Of a stretch of 64,000 bases of DNA, positions 53,762-62,253 are shown piece by piece. Position 1 is the stretch's first letter. Each line of letters starts with the position of its first letter. The stretch comes from a virus. The stretch is taken from the IMG/VR virus record IMGVR_UViG_3300015202_000006, positions 1-64,000 of that record; one strand, 5' to 3'. The position numbers and the translations under genes were made by a program. Under the pieces are notes generated by a model. The model was not told the origin of the DNA. It ran no database searches and saw only the letters and a list, made by a program, of their open reading frames with translations.

Positions 53762-55843
53762 ATGAGGATTCTGTCAGTTGTAGCGCGGAATTTCCGGTCC
53801 TACGAAACAATCGACTGGAGCATTCCCAGTACCGGCCTGTTTTTAATCGATGGCGAAAACCTGGAAACAGGTCGCTCGAATATGGTGGGCAAGACCACCC
53901 TTTGCGATTCGATTTTCTGGTGCCTTTACGGATACCTTCCGAAATGGGGAGGTCCTAAGGGCGGACCGGTAGACGCTGTTATCAAACGCGGCCAAAAGAG
54001 TTGCAGAGTTGAGGTCATCGTCGAGCATGCTGGACGTTCGTACCGGATCGAGAGGTCAAGACCGGGAGGGCTAAAAATCTGGACTCCGGGAATTCACTCT
54101 CAAGAATCGCTCGATTCGTTTCAGGCCTTTGAGCATGGGGTTTGTGCCACGAATCAATTGCACGGCAAGACTTCCGATCTAGATGACCGCATTCCTGAAT
54201 TAATCGGGATGGATGACAAGCAGTTTCTGCTGGCCGTCTATATCTCCCAAGATCGAAACAAATCTTTCTTCTCAATGGGAGACGCCGAACGCGCCGCCCA
54301 CCTCTCAATCATCGCGGGTCTTGAATCTCTCAATCTGGCGCTCGAGCGGGTTAAAGAGGAGAAGAAGGCGATCGAATCTGAACTGGAAAGAGCCAATGGG
54401 TCACTCAAAGTTCTTCATGAACAATCAGTTAGTCTTCATACCGAGCGGGACGAGCTTGTATCTCGAACAGCAATCCTTTTTGAGGCAGTTGCTAAAGAGT
54501 CCGGCGATTTTATCGATCTTAAAGGAAGACTCGATCAAGACGAACGAGACGACCGGACCGAGCACGACAGCGTCGTCAGGGGTGCTCAAGAAAACCTCTC
54601 GGAAAGCCTCAAGATCTTAAACAACGAGTACACGGATCTTATGGGTCAAAAGATGACTCTCCAGGCCGGCCTCTCGCAACGGCCCAAGATCGATGCGGCA
54701 ACCTCCCAGCTGCTTTCTGAACTCACTGCCGAAGTAGACGCGGTTCAGTCTTCAAATTTCGTCAGGGAAAAGGTTGTTCGTGAAAACGCTCGCATCCAGG
54801 ACTCTCTGGACCGCGAGATCCGAGCCGTTGAAAACCTGCAAAAGGGCGCAAGCTGCGGCACCTGCAAGCAGCCCTTACCTTCAGAGGGTATCGATAGCGA
54901 GATTGAGTCTCATCTGAGACGTGCCGACTCATTGTCAGCGCAACTCAAGGAAGTGTTGGAGGAGCGAGACCTGGCCGCCATCATGAAGCGCCAGCGTGAG
55001 GCGTCCGAAGTCTATCACAGGACGGAGGCAGAGCTTAATGCCAGACCCAATGAGATCCGTGGCGAAATTCGTCTGATCGAACAAACGGCACTCATCGTAA
55101 AGCAGAAGGCTTCGACACTCGACAGCCAGTCTAAAGCCGAGATTGAGAAAGCAGGCCGTGTTCTTAGGGACTCCAAACGAAGGAACGACGATGCCCTTCG
55201 TGTCCTCGAGAATCAGATTAGGCTCAAGCAGACGCAGCTTGAAGCAGCAGAAAACAGCCTTAGTTCCTTCGATAAGCGGGCCGCAAAGATTCATGCCGAT
55301 GCGGGGGCAAATAAGATCAGGGTTAGAGATTTGCTAGTGGAAATCGATGAACTCATGGACCTCATTGATCTATTCGGACCGAAAGGCATCCGTCAGATCT
55401 ATTTCGATGGTTTGATTGAACGCATCGGTTCGCGTGCGGGACAGCTCTTCAGTCTCATGACGGATGGGATTTATTCGACTCGGATCGACCAGCTTGGAGA
55501 AACCGCTAAGGGCGAACAGCGGCTCATCCTGAAGCCGGTCATCACTAAGGGCGGGCTTGAGGTTCCTGAAGACGATCTGTCGGGAGGGGCCCGCCGAATG
55601 GCCATGCTTGCCTACGATGTGGCGGTTTCTGAAGCGATTGGCGAGTGCAACGTATTCTTCCTCGATGAGGCTCTCGACGGGCTGGATGCCCAGGGTAAGG
55701 CCGAGGCGGTCAGGCTTTTAGAAGAAGTGGCCAGGACCCGCGCAGTTTTCATGATTGACCACACCTCGGAAATTAAATCGTCCGTCCAGGCGATCATCAA
55801 GGTCACCTATAAAAACGAAACCTCCCAGATTGAGCGCGGGTAG
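53762..55843 (+). CDS. SbcC/Rad50/T4 gp46-like ATPase
   Basis: 693 residues. N-terminal MRILSVVARNFRSYETIDWS and Walker A-like NMVGKTTLCDSIFWCLYG, long coiled coils on each side of a zinc-hook-like SCGTCKQPLP, then the signature DDLSGGARRMAMLAYD and Walker B VFFLDEALDGLD. Partner of the gp47-like nuclease at 28764. Processes DNA ends in recombination and host DNA breakdown. Longer than T4 gp46 (560). Confidence 0.92.
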   Translation: MRILSVVARNFRSYETIDWSIPSTGLFLIDGENLETGRSNMVGKTTLCDSIFWCLYGYLPKWGGPKGGPVDAVIKRGQKSCRVEVIVEHAGRSYRIERSRPGGLKIWTPGIHSQESLDSFQAFEHGVCATNQLHGKTSDLDDRIPELIGMDDKQFLLAVYISQDRNKSFFSMGDAERAAHLSIIAGLESLNLALERVKEEKKAIESELERANGSLKVLHEQSVSLHTERDELVSRTAILFEAVAKESGDFIDLKGRLDQDERDDRTEHDSVVRGAQENLSESLKILNNEYTDLMGQKMTLQAGLSQRPKIDAATSQLLSELTAEVDAVQSSNFVREKVVRENARIQDSLDREIRAVENLQKGASCGTCKQPLPSEGIDSEIESHLRRADSLSAQLKEVLEERDLAAIMKRQREASEVYHRTEAELNARPNEIRGEIRLIEQTALIVKQKASTLDSQSKAEIEKAGRVLRDSKRRNDDALRVLENQIRLKQTQLEAAENSLSSFDKRAAKIHADAGANKIRVRDLLVEIDELMDLIDLFGPKGIRQIYFDGLIERIGSRAGQLFSLMTDGIYSTRIDQLGETAKGEQRLILKPVITKGGLEVPEDDLSGGARRMAMLAYDVAVSEAIGECNVFFLDEALDGLDAQGKAEAVRLLEEVARTRAVFMIDHTSEIKSSVQAIIKVTYKNETSQIERG

Positions 55844-55850
55844 GGCGCTT

Positions 55851-55860
55851 TCCGTATAAA
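55851..55860 (+). promoter_or_regulatory. Leaderless phage promoter
   Basis: TTCCGTATAAA; GTG at 55867 is 6 nt after TATAAA. Confidence 0.76.
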
Positions 55861-55866
55861 CCCTAG

Positions 55867-56040
55867 GTGAAGCTCAAACTCGTTTTCTTTACCTTTTTTG
55901 CGGTGTATTTCGGTTTGTATCTCATACCGACGCTCATTGCGGCCGTGGCAATTTCAGCCAGGCTGACCGCTCTGTCTACGGGTTCAATCGGACAATATGA
56001 GAATGATTCCTCAGTCCGATCCGGGCCTTCTGCTCATTGA
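55867..56040 (+). CDS. Single-span membrane protein
   Basis: 57 residues, GTG start: MKLKLVFFTFFAVYFGLYLI then PTLIAAVAISARL. One long hydrophobic region, polar tail. Overlaps the next gene by 44 nt. Start set by the promoter. Unknown; could be a membrane peptide or a leader for the next gene. Confidence 0.58.
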   Translation: MKLKLVFFTFFAVYFGLYLIPTLIAAVAISARLTALSTGSIGQYENDSSVRSGPSAH

Positions 56041-57859
56041 TCAACTCGTGATGTTGGCCTCTAGTCTTAAAGAAGAAGATCTTGAGGATCCGGAGACGTT
56101 TGCTCTATGCTCTCAGCTTGTCCAAATTCTAGACCCAAAGCCCGAGCCAATGCCTCAGGATGTAGTCGATCAGTTAAGCCAAATTCAAAACACCGCCGAT
56201 CGTTTCCGTCAGGCCGTCCAACTCTTTGGAGTGATGGACACTCCAGGCATGCAAAAACTCCTGGAGTCTATGAAGTCTGCAGGTCTTATGAAAGCCGAAA
56301 CACTTTTAAAGATGCCATTTGTTAGCCAACATAATTCTGATGTCGCTCAACGGATTGGCCCGCTGGTTCCTAAAGGAAAGCTTATTGGGACCTACAAAGT
56401 AGGTAGCCACACAGTATTTCATCACCAAGAAGAAAGCGGCGAATCTAATCATTTTACTATTCACCCTAAAAACGACTCCGGTGCAAGACCGATAGCAGGG
56501 CTTTTTACAAACTCCTTTTACGACCATGGGGCAGACGAAGGCCTCCATGGCCTTCAATACTCCGAACATATTGCAGTCGAACCTAGGCATCACGGAAAAG
56601 GGATGGGGGCCGCACTCGTAATTGCGGCCACAAAACACTTCGGAACACTGCTAAGTGGAAACACACTCTCTCCAGGCAGTGACGGCCTTTTTAGAGAAAT
56701 TGGTAAAAAGCATAAGCAAATTCGCGTCGAAGTTGGAACTGGAGACGATGCTCCTCATGTAGCCACTTGGACAAAACAAAAAAAGAACTCAAAATCTCAA
56801 GACGTTAATAAGTCCGAAGTCCTCATGAAGATGCCAATGATCCGGAACAACAAGTTCCCGGATCATCAGGAGCGGTTGAAGGGCGCCAGCAACGGCATGC
56901 AGTACGAAGGATCCGAGACGTTCGGTCGTCACACCATCCATAAGTATTCAAACCCGATCCTCGGACAACACGCTTACACGATTAATGAGGGCGGGCACGA
57001 ATCAGGCGAGCACGTCTCTGCAGTGATTGTTCATCACAACAAAGAATCCTTTGCTGGCGCACATCATTCCATCGAGTTTGCGGCCACTAAGACCAGTCAT
57101 TCCGGAAGAGGCCATTCCACCGCCCTCCATGCCTTTGCAACAACAAAGCATCAGAAGGTATCCTCTGCCGAGATCCTGACCGATTCGGGTGACAAGGTTT
57201 ACAAGAAACTTTCTCAGCTCCCTCATTTTGAGGTGAAGCGCCACGTTCACGGGGCCAATCGGCCCGCATCGAGCCCTTCTTCCGTTAAGGGAACTAGACA
57301 TGTGGTCATCAGCAATAAGGTCGCTGAGCATTTTGATAAAGTTAAACAAAACTGGGCCGGAAAATTCTTTAAAAAGTCTGAGACCGATGCCGACCATCTT
57401 GTCCATTATTCCGTTCATGCAAATGAGCTGAACACGATCGATCCTAGCTTTCATGGTACAGGCGCTGTCGGCCACGAAAGCCGTAGGACAAACCGGATAC
57501 CCCGCTCCTATTTTTATGAGCACGGAACTCAGCCCGAAGATGCGGTTACAGCCCAGTCAAAGCGAGTTTACAAGGTTAAGCGTCCGGAGAAGGTATTAGA
57601 TATCGCGAGCGAAGAAGCTCGTCCGGTCTATCATGCGGCCTTCGGTGAGGCTGACCGCACTAAAATTGATCGTCGTTCCATGGACGCCAGTCGTCTTGAA
57701 TTCGAAATCAAGAAGCAGGGCTTTCACGGCTACAAGAACTCCGAAGGGCCTCTTCCTAATGTGGTCGCTCTATTTCATTCGACCCCAGTCGAATCGAGCG
57801 AGCCGGTAGATCATGAGCATTTCGCAAAAATTCGGGATCTTGCCAGGAAGGCAAAGTAG
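55997..57859 (+). CDS. Multidomain protein, GNAT-like repeats (polyvalent-type)
   Basis: 620 residues. Helical N-terminus (1-95), then two units that each begin with a similar linker (ETLLKMPFVSQHN; EVLMKMPMIRNN). Both hold an acetyltransferase-like core: IAVEPRHHGKGMGAALVIAA in the first and SHSGRGHSTALHAFATTK in the second. A C-terminal unit HYSVHANELNTIDPSFHGTG and RSYFYEHGT recalls enzyme domains found in phage polyvalent proteins, perhaps ADP-ribosyltransferase-like. It may be packaged and injected with the DNA. Function inferred only. Confidence 0.6.
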   Translation: MRMIPQSDPGLLLIDQLVMLASSLKEEDLEDPETFALCSQLVQILDPKPEPMPQDVVDQLSQIQNTADRFRQAVQLFGVMDTPGMQKLLESMKSAGLMKAETLLKMPFVSQHNSDVAQRIGPLVPKGKLIGTYKVGSHTVFHHQEESGESNHFTIHPKNDSGARPIAGLFTNSFYDHGADEGLHGLQYSEHIAVEPRHHGKGMGAALVIAATKHFGTLLSGNTLSPGSDGLFREIGKKHKQIRVEVGTGDDAPHVATWTKQKKNSKSQDVNKSEVLMKMPMIRNNKFPDHQERLKGASNGMQYEGSETFGRHTIHKYSNPILGQHAYTINEGGHESGEHVSAVIVHHNKESFAGAHHSIEFAATKTSHSGRGHSTALHAFATTKHQKVSSAEILTDSGDKVYKKLSQLPHFEVKRHVHGANRPASSPSSVKGTRHVVISNKVAEHFDKVKQNWAGKFFKKSETDADHLVHYSVHANELNTIDPSFHGTGAVGHESRRTNRIPRSYFYEHGTQPEDAVTAQSKRVYKVKRPEKVLDIASEEARPVYHAAFGEADRTKIDRRSMDASRLEFEIKKQGFHGYKNSEGPLPNVVALFHSTPVESSEPVDHEHFAKIRDLARKAK

Positions 57860-57861
57860 TC

Positions 57862-59769
57862 ATGAAGGATCCAACTTTCTCTGCGATTTTAGCGAAAGCG
57901 CAAACCGTAATTGCAGGGCTTGAAACCCTTCATCTTAACTTTGAGGCGACTACACTCAAGAAGGCCGTCGACGATTTTGATTTCGATGCGGTTGATAAAG
58001 AGGTCAAAAGCGCTAGACGGAAGAACCTATCCTCTCATCCAGAAAAAGAGACTGATTCGGTCACTCCTGAAGCCAAAGACATACTGAACGACAAGGGCTT
58101 TCCGGAAGACAAGAAGAACACTCTCGACGAAAGTGCCAAGAAAGTCGTGGCGGACTTCAAGAACAGTGTTGGTGCCAAGAATCCATCCGCAGCATACGCC
58201 ACTGGCAATGAAGAGAATCCTGCCAAGGCGGTCCCTCATGCGATCAGCTCCTACGGTAATCACTGGCAGTTTGCCAGGAAGCTGGGTCATGGAACGGGCG
58301 AGGACTTCAAGGACTCCGGTCTTGTCGCAGTCAATACTCACAAATACGGCAGCGATACCGAACAGCTCGGTTCGCGCGTTCATCGCGAACTCCATAACGA
58401 ATACGGACAAGAGAACTTAATCCGGGTCAATCACCCGGACTACATCAAGTCGGCCAAGATCATTCATGGCGGAACTGATGCCATTCACGCCCACTTGCTA
58501 GACGCTCGAGATAATCATCCTGATCTTAACTCGCGCGCGCAGGCACACGAGGATCTCGAGAAGCTGCAGCGTAGGGGACTCATTAAGCCCGGCTCGTTTC
58601 CGAGTACCCAAGAGAGTAAAGGCGATTCGCGTTTCGGAATGGATGCTGAGGCCAATAAGGCCAAGCGTCTTGACGGATACAGTCGTTTCGCAAGCCAATT
58701 AGGCCTCGAAATTAAGACCGATCAGGCGGGCCGAAAATCCATGGGATCCATGGGTCCGAACGTCATCAATCCTACGACCGGCGGCAAGAAGGAAGAAGGC
58801 CCGATTGAACAGCAGGTTGTTCACGATATGGGCCATGGCATTTCTAATACGAACGTCGGCAATACCCTTGCTGAGACCCAGGACATTATCGGTAAGCCCG
58901 GCACGCACTTCTTCATGGACGATCCGACCAAATCGAAGAAGCGCCGTCTCGAAGGCTCGATGGAACAGACCGAAAAGTTTACGAAACAGTTTAAGAACCT
59001 GCCACAGCCTGCTCCCGGGTACAGCCGTAACGAGGCCGGCAAAAAGGTCATCACTAAGAATCCGGCCAAGGGCCGCATCTCAAACGAGGTCACCTCGCAG
59101 TATTCCGAGGCTACGATCGCAAGACGTTCTGGTAACGAAGTGTTCCGGGTTAAGCCTCATCTTCCGGCCCGTACGGAAACGAAGGCAGGCACCCTGCGCC
59201 CTCCGTCCGCTCAAGAGCGGGCCCTTCATGTCGGTCGCAACATGGTTGAGCTTGCTCATTCAGGAATTGCCGACTTTAAATCTCCCGACAAGTCGCTCAC
59301 CGTTCACAATAATCCAAACTCCCTAATCAACATGCGCGCTCTTGGCGCACCGAAGATGGCTCTTAAAGAGGCCTACAATCGTTACAAGAAGGGTCTTATT
59401 AAAGCCGAGATCATGATCCGGGTCCTTGAGAACGCCGGCTACCTCGATGAGGTCGCCCCGCTTAGGAAGTCGATCGATCGTATGCGGGAGAATCTAGAGG
59501 TGCTCGAGAAGGGCTGGTCCAGTAGCAAGAAGTACGGGATCAAGACAGATTGGAACACCCACACTCCGGAAGATCAAAAGAGCGCTCACCACAAGGCGAT
59601 GGAGGCTGCTGTTCGTGCGGTCGAAGAGAAGATTAAGCCGGTGAATCAGGGTCCGAAACCCAAGAAAAAGAAACAAACGATCTGTCCCAAGACAGGTGTC
59701 GTAACCGACGTTGAATCGCCAGCCGATAAGACGTCTGAAACGAAGGGAAACGAAGATGCGAACGATTGA
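57862..59769 (+). CDS. Large multidomain protein of unknown function
   Basis: 635 residues starting MKDPTFSAILAKAQTVIAGL, a helical N-terminus like that of its neighbour. The middle has His-rich segments (NHWQFARKLGHGTGEDFKDS; QQVVHDMGHGISNTN) that could form a metal-binding catalytic centre. The end is a coiled, lysine-rich tail. Two nt after the polyvalent-type gene. Likely an injected or virion-associated enzyme; no family recognised. Confidence 0.55.
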   Translation: MKDPTFSAILAKAQTVIAGLETLHLNFEATTLKKAVDDFDFDAVDKEVKSARRKNLSSHPEKETDSVTPEAKDILNDKGFPEDKKNTLDESAKKVVADFKNSVGAKNPSAAYATGNEENPAKAVPHAISSYGNHWQFARKLGHGTGEDFKDSGLVAVNTHKYGSDTEQLGSRVHRELHNEYGQENLIRVNHPDYIKSAKIIHGGTDAIHAHLLDARDNHPDLNSRAQAHEDLEKLQRRGLIKPGSFPSTQESKGDSRFGMDAEANKAKRLDGYSRFASQLGLEIKTDQAGRKSMGSMGPNVINPTTGGKKEEGPIEQQVVHDMGHGISNTNVGNTLAETQDIIGKPGTHFFMDDPTKSKKRRLEGSMEQTEKFTKQFKNLPQPAPGYSRNEAGKKVITKNPAKGRISNEVTSQYSEATIARRSGNEVFRVKPHLPARTETKAGTLRPPSAQERALHVGRNMVELAHSGIADFKSPDKSLTVHNNPNSLINMRALGAPKMALKEAYNRYKKGLIKAEIMIRVLENAGYLDEVAPLRKSIDRMRENLEVLEKGWSSSKKYGIKTDWNTHTPEDQKSAHHKAMEAAVRAVEEKIKPVNQGPKPKKKKQTICPKTGVVTDVESPADKTSETKGNEDAND

Positions 59770-60238
59770 TCCGAGCGCTAATGCCTCACAGCACTTTACT
59801 TTCAAAGAGTTGCTTTGGCTGCCCTCATGGGGCCGTCTTGCAAACGAGTCTGATGGTCTCACGGACGAGACTCTCGACCGTCTTGTATTCATGGCCCAGA
59901 AACTCGATGTCGTTCGCGAGTTTTTCGGTAAGCCAATCAACATCCATGTCTGGTACCGCCCACACGCTTACAACGCGCTTATAGGTGGCAAAGACAATAG
60001 CGCCCACATGGCCACTCAAAACGCCCATGGTGTGCCTCTGACGGCCGTGCAGATGGAAGCGGCAGTGGATTTTGATGTAGAGGGAATGTCTTGTGACGAC
60101 GCTCGCCAGATGATCCTAGACGCCGGAAAACTGCCCGAGTGGGGTCTTCGTATGGAGAACAACGGGCCTGGCTCCCCATGGATCCATTTGGACTGCCGCG
60201 CGCCCGTCATTCAAGATCATTGGTATTTTAACCCCTAA
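59756..60238 (+). CDS. M15-family peptidase endolysin
   Basis: 160 residues starting MRTIDPSANASQHFTFKELL. Zinc ligands fit His in KDNSAHM, Asp in AAVDFDVEG and His in PWIHLDCRA; Arg and Trp of VWYRPHAYN also match D-Ala-D-Ala peptidases/VanY-like L-alanyl-D-glutamate peptidases. Cleaves peptidoglycan cross-links for lysis. No signal peptide, so a holin would be needed. Overlaps the preceding gene by 14 nt; the Met at 59756 fits best. Confidence 0.88.
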   Translation: MRTIDPSANASQHFTFKELLWLPSWGRLANESDGLTDETLDRLVFMAQKLDVVREFFGKPINIHVWYRPHAYNALIGGKDNSAHMATQNAHGVPLTAVQMEAAVDFDVEGMSCDDARQMILDAGKLPEWGLRMENNGPGSPWIHLDCRAPVIQDHWYFNP

Positions 60239-60245
60239 CGTCATC

Positions 60246-60290
60246 ACTGGTACGTCAGTACGTTTATAGACTCGCTGAACGCATACCAGT
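60246..60290 (+). other. Stem-loop between genes
   Basis: ACTGGTA (60246-60252) pairs with TACCAGT (60284-60290); an inner GTAC/GTAC repeat lies in the loop. No T tract, so not a classic terminator. Could protect or process the endolysin mRNA end. Confidence 0.4.
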
Positions 60291-60309
60291 AGGATATACA
60301 ACCGCTCGC

Positions 60310-60558
60310 ATGGCCCAACCTAAACCAAAGATAAGCTTAGTACTCGACGGCAACCACTCCCACAATCCCGAGAGGGCATCGACCATCCAATATGGCGATG
60401 GTGGTCCTGATGGCGACCTGGTCGGCAAAGTTCAAATCCAGCTTGCTCAAAACGGGTACGTCCTCACTCTCTTTGGACCGACGAATACAGAGCCGCAAGT
60501 GTTCATCTTTCCAAATAAGTCTGACATGTTAGCTGTCTTGGCAAAGTGCTTAAAATAG
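60310..60558 (+). CDS. Hypothetical protein
   Basis: 82 residues starting MAQPKPKISLVLDGNHSHNP. Beta-rich (VGKVQIQLAQNGYVLTLFGP) with a helical end. No clear ribosome binding site; GGATATACAACC upstream may be a degraded promoter box. Unknown. Confidence 0.58.
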   Translation: MAQPKPKISLVLDGNHSHNPERASTIQYGDGGPDGDLVGKVQIQLAQNGYVLTLFGPTNTEPQVFIFPNKSDMLAVLAKCLK

Positions 60559-60560
60559 GT

Positions 60561-60570
60561 TCCGTATAAA
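60561..60570 (+). promoter_or_regulatory. Leaderless phage promoter
   Basis: TTCCGTATAAA; GTG at 60577 is 6 nt after TATAAA. Confidence 0.76.
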
Positions 60571-60576
60571 CCCTAT

Positions 60577-61014
60577 GTGGCACCAACATATTTTCTCGAC
60601 GAACACGGCAAATCGGTAGAGGTTCCGGATTCTCCAGGATCTCCCATCCTGACAATTACGGATAAAATCATCTCCGACATGGACCATGGTCCAATGTCCG
60701 CCGCTGCCAAGACCGCGCTTGTCGCATCGGTTCTCGCAAAGACCTTCCCGAAACACTTCAATGGCAAGTGGTACAGTCTGGAAAGAATCCGGGAACGAGC
60801 CCAGTCTCACTACGTCCATGGCCCGGCCTCACGCCAAGATAGAGGTCTGCTCGAAAGGGCTTTTATCCATGCCCTGGCCGACGACCTTCATGCCAGCGGT
60901 GAAACGTTTGAGCCGTTCTCTCTTTCATTCCCAATGATCGACAATTACGTCCGTCCAAGATGGCACGTCAGTGTTTCTGATGGGGCCGACTCTCAACCTG
61001 CGAAAACGCCCTGA
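60577..61014 (+). CDS. Hypothetical protein, leaderless GTG start
   Basis: 145 residues starting MAPTYFLDEHGKSVEVPDSP. Helical core with FPKHFNGKWYSLERIRERAQ and SRQDRGLLERAFIHALADDL. Followed by structural genes. Not recognised. Confidence 0.62.
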   Translation: MAPTYFLDEHGKSVEVPDSPGSPILTITDKIISDMDHGPMSAAAKTALVASVLAKTFPKHFNGKWYSLERIRERAQSHYVHGPASRQDRGLLERAFIHALADDLHASGETFEPFSLSFPMIDNYVRPRWHVSVSDGADSQPAKTP

Positions 61015-61084
61015 TAATTGATCTGTAGCCGAATACGCTTCCGTCTCAGCAAGGGTGCTGGGTTCGTCAAGGTTCTAGGGAAGT

Positions 61085-61999
61085 ATGATAGAGAAACGCC
61101 TTGCAGCGGTTCCTCCAATAGCGGTCACGGCCCCGTGTACCTTTGTTGGGGCGATCACGCTCACAACATCTTATCCGCTCAAGGTTAAACAGAAGATTAT
61201 CCTCAATGATTCTTCTATGCCCCAGCTGGAACTAGAAGTGAAGCGGGTGCCGAGCCCTAACGTCATCGAAGTCGGACCGGCAGGGGATATCAGCTTACGC
61301 GCGAACCTCACCGGCTACGGCACAACCTCCTTCGTTTATGCGATAGAGCAGTCTAGACCAAACGTCCCTCTCGATGATCGGCAACGCGCGGTCTACGAAG
61401 AAGAACCGATATTAGCTCTCCGTAACCTTCTTGTCGATCCGTTCGGAAATCCGGTTAGCCTAAAAAACCCGCTGCCAGTTCAGCTTTCAGACGGCTCGAT
61501 CAATATCGAGACGCTCAATGCCGAACTCAGAGTTCAGCTCTCGGCCAAAGACAACGATCCAAAAGCAGGGGATGTCCATTCTTCTGTTCGACTGGGCGAT
61601 GGTGCGAACGAACTGGTAGTTAATCCTGACGGCTCAGTTAACGTCAATGTTGTCCAGTCTTCTAGCATCCCGGTCTCAGGTCTCCTGTTCTTTCCGAACG
61701 AAGTGTCCGCAGTGCCTTCAAGCGTAGAAACAACGCTCATCAGTTTGATTGCGCCCCCACAAGGCTATCGTTTTACGAAAGTAGACGTATCTGGCGAGAA
61801 CATTGCGCTTTTTAAGCTGAAATTGAACGGATCCGTTCTGATGTGGAAGAGAACCTGGTGGAACCAGTTCAATCAGTCGTTCTCATTTGAGAACTTTCAG
61901 AACGGTCTCAAGCTTCTGCCGGGCGATGTCCTAACAGTGACCGTTTATCACCAGCGCCCTAACCCCGCCAATTTCGAGGTTACTTGCACGGCCGAGTGA
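61085..61999 (+). CDS. Structural protein, possible fibre or baseplate component
   Basis: 304 residues starting MIEKRLAAVPPIAVTAPCTF. N-terminal beta region, a middle with LKNPLPVQLSDGSINIETLN and SVRLGDGANELVVNPDGSVN, which is phage-fibre-like, and a jelly-roll-like end (GENIALFKLKLNGSVLMWKR). Shares phrases with the protein at 62254 (DGAGN/VN repeats). Confidence 0.6.
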   Translation: MIEKRLAAVPPIAVTAPCTFVGAITLTTSYPLKVKQKIILNDSSMPQLELEVKRVPSPNVIEVGPAGDISLRANLTGYGTTSFVYAIEQSRPNVPLDDRQRAVYEEEPILALRNLLVDPFGNPVSLKNPLPVQLSDGSINIETLNAELRVQLSAKDNDPKAGDVHSSVRLGDGANELVVNPDGSVNVNVVQSSSIPVSGLLFFPNEVSAVPSSVETTLISLIAPPQGYRFTKVDVSGENIALFKLKLNGSVLMWKRTWWNQFNQSFSFENFQNGLKLLPGDVLTVTVYHQRPNPANFEVTCTAE

Positions 62000-62044
62000 T
62001 CGTTCTGCGATTCTGCCCAGATAATCAAACAGTAAGGATTACCA

Positions 62045-62230
62045 ATGATGACACCATTTGAAATTAAAAAGTTGAAACTAGAAATCGCTCGGGTAACTAC
62101 GGCGAAAATGGAACTTGAGCTGCGTATGGACGAGCGGCTCCAGGAAATTGAAAACCTTAAGCAATACATCGCGGCTCAAGAGGCAAAAGAAAAAGAGCTT
62201 CAAGATAAATTGTCCGCAGATTCTCAATAA
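62045..62230 (+). CDS. Small coiled-coil protein
   Basis: 61 residues starting MMTPFEIKKLKLEIARVTTA. Almost pure heptad helix. Lies between two structural genes; may be an assembly chaperone or spacer. AAGGATT site upstream. Confidence 0.6.
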   Translation: MMTPFEIKKLKLEIARVTTAKMELELRMDERLQEIENLKQYIAAQEAKEKELQDKLSADSQ

Positions 62231-62253
62231 TTAGAAAAAGCCAGGAGGGCTAA

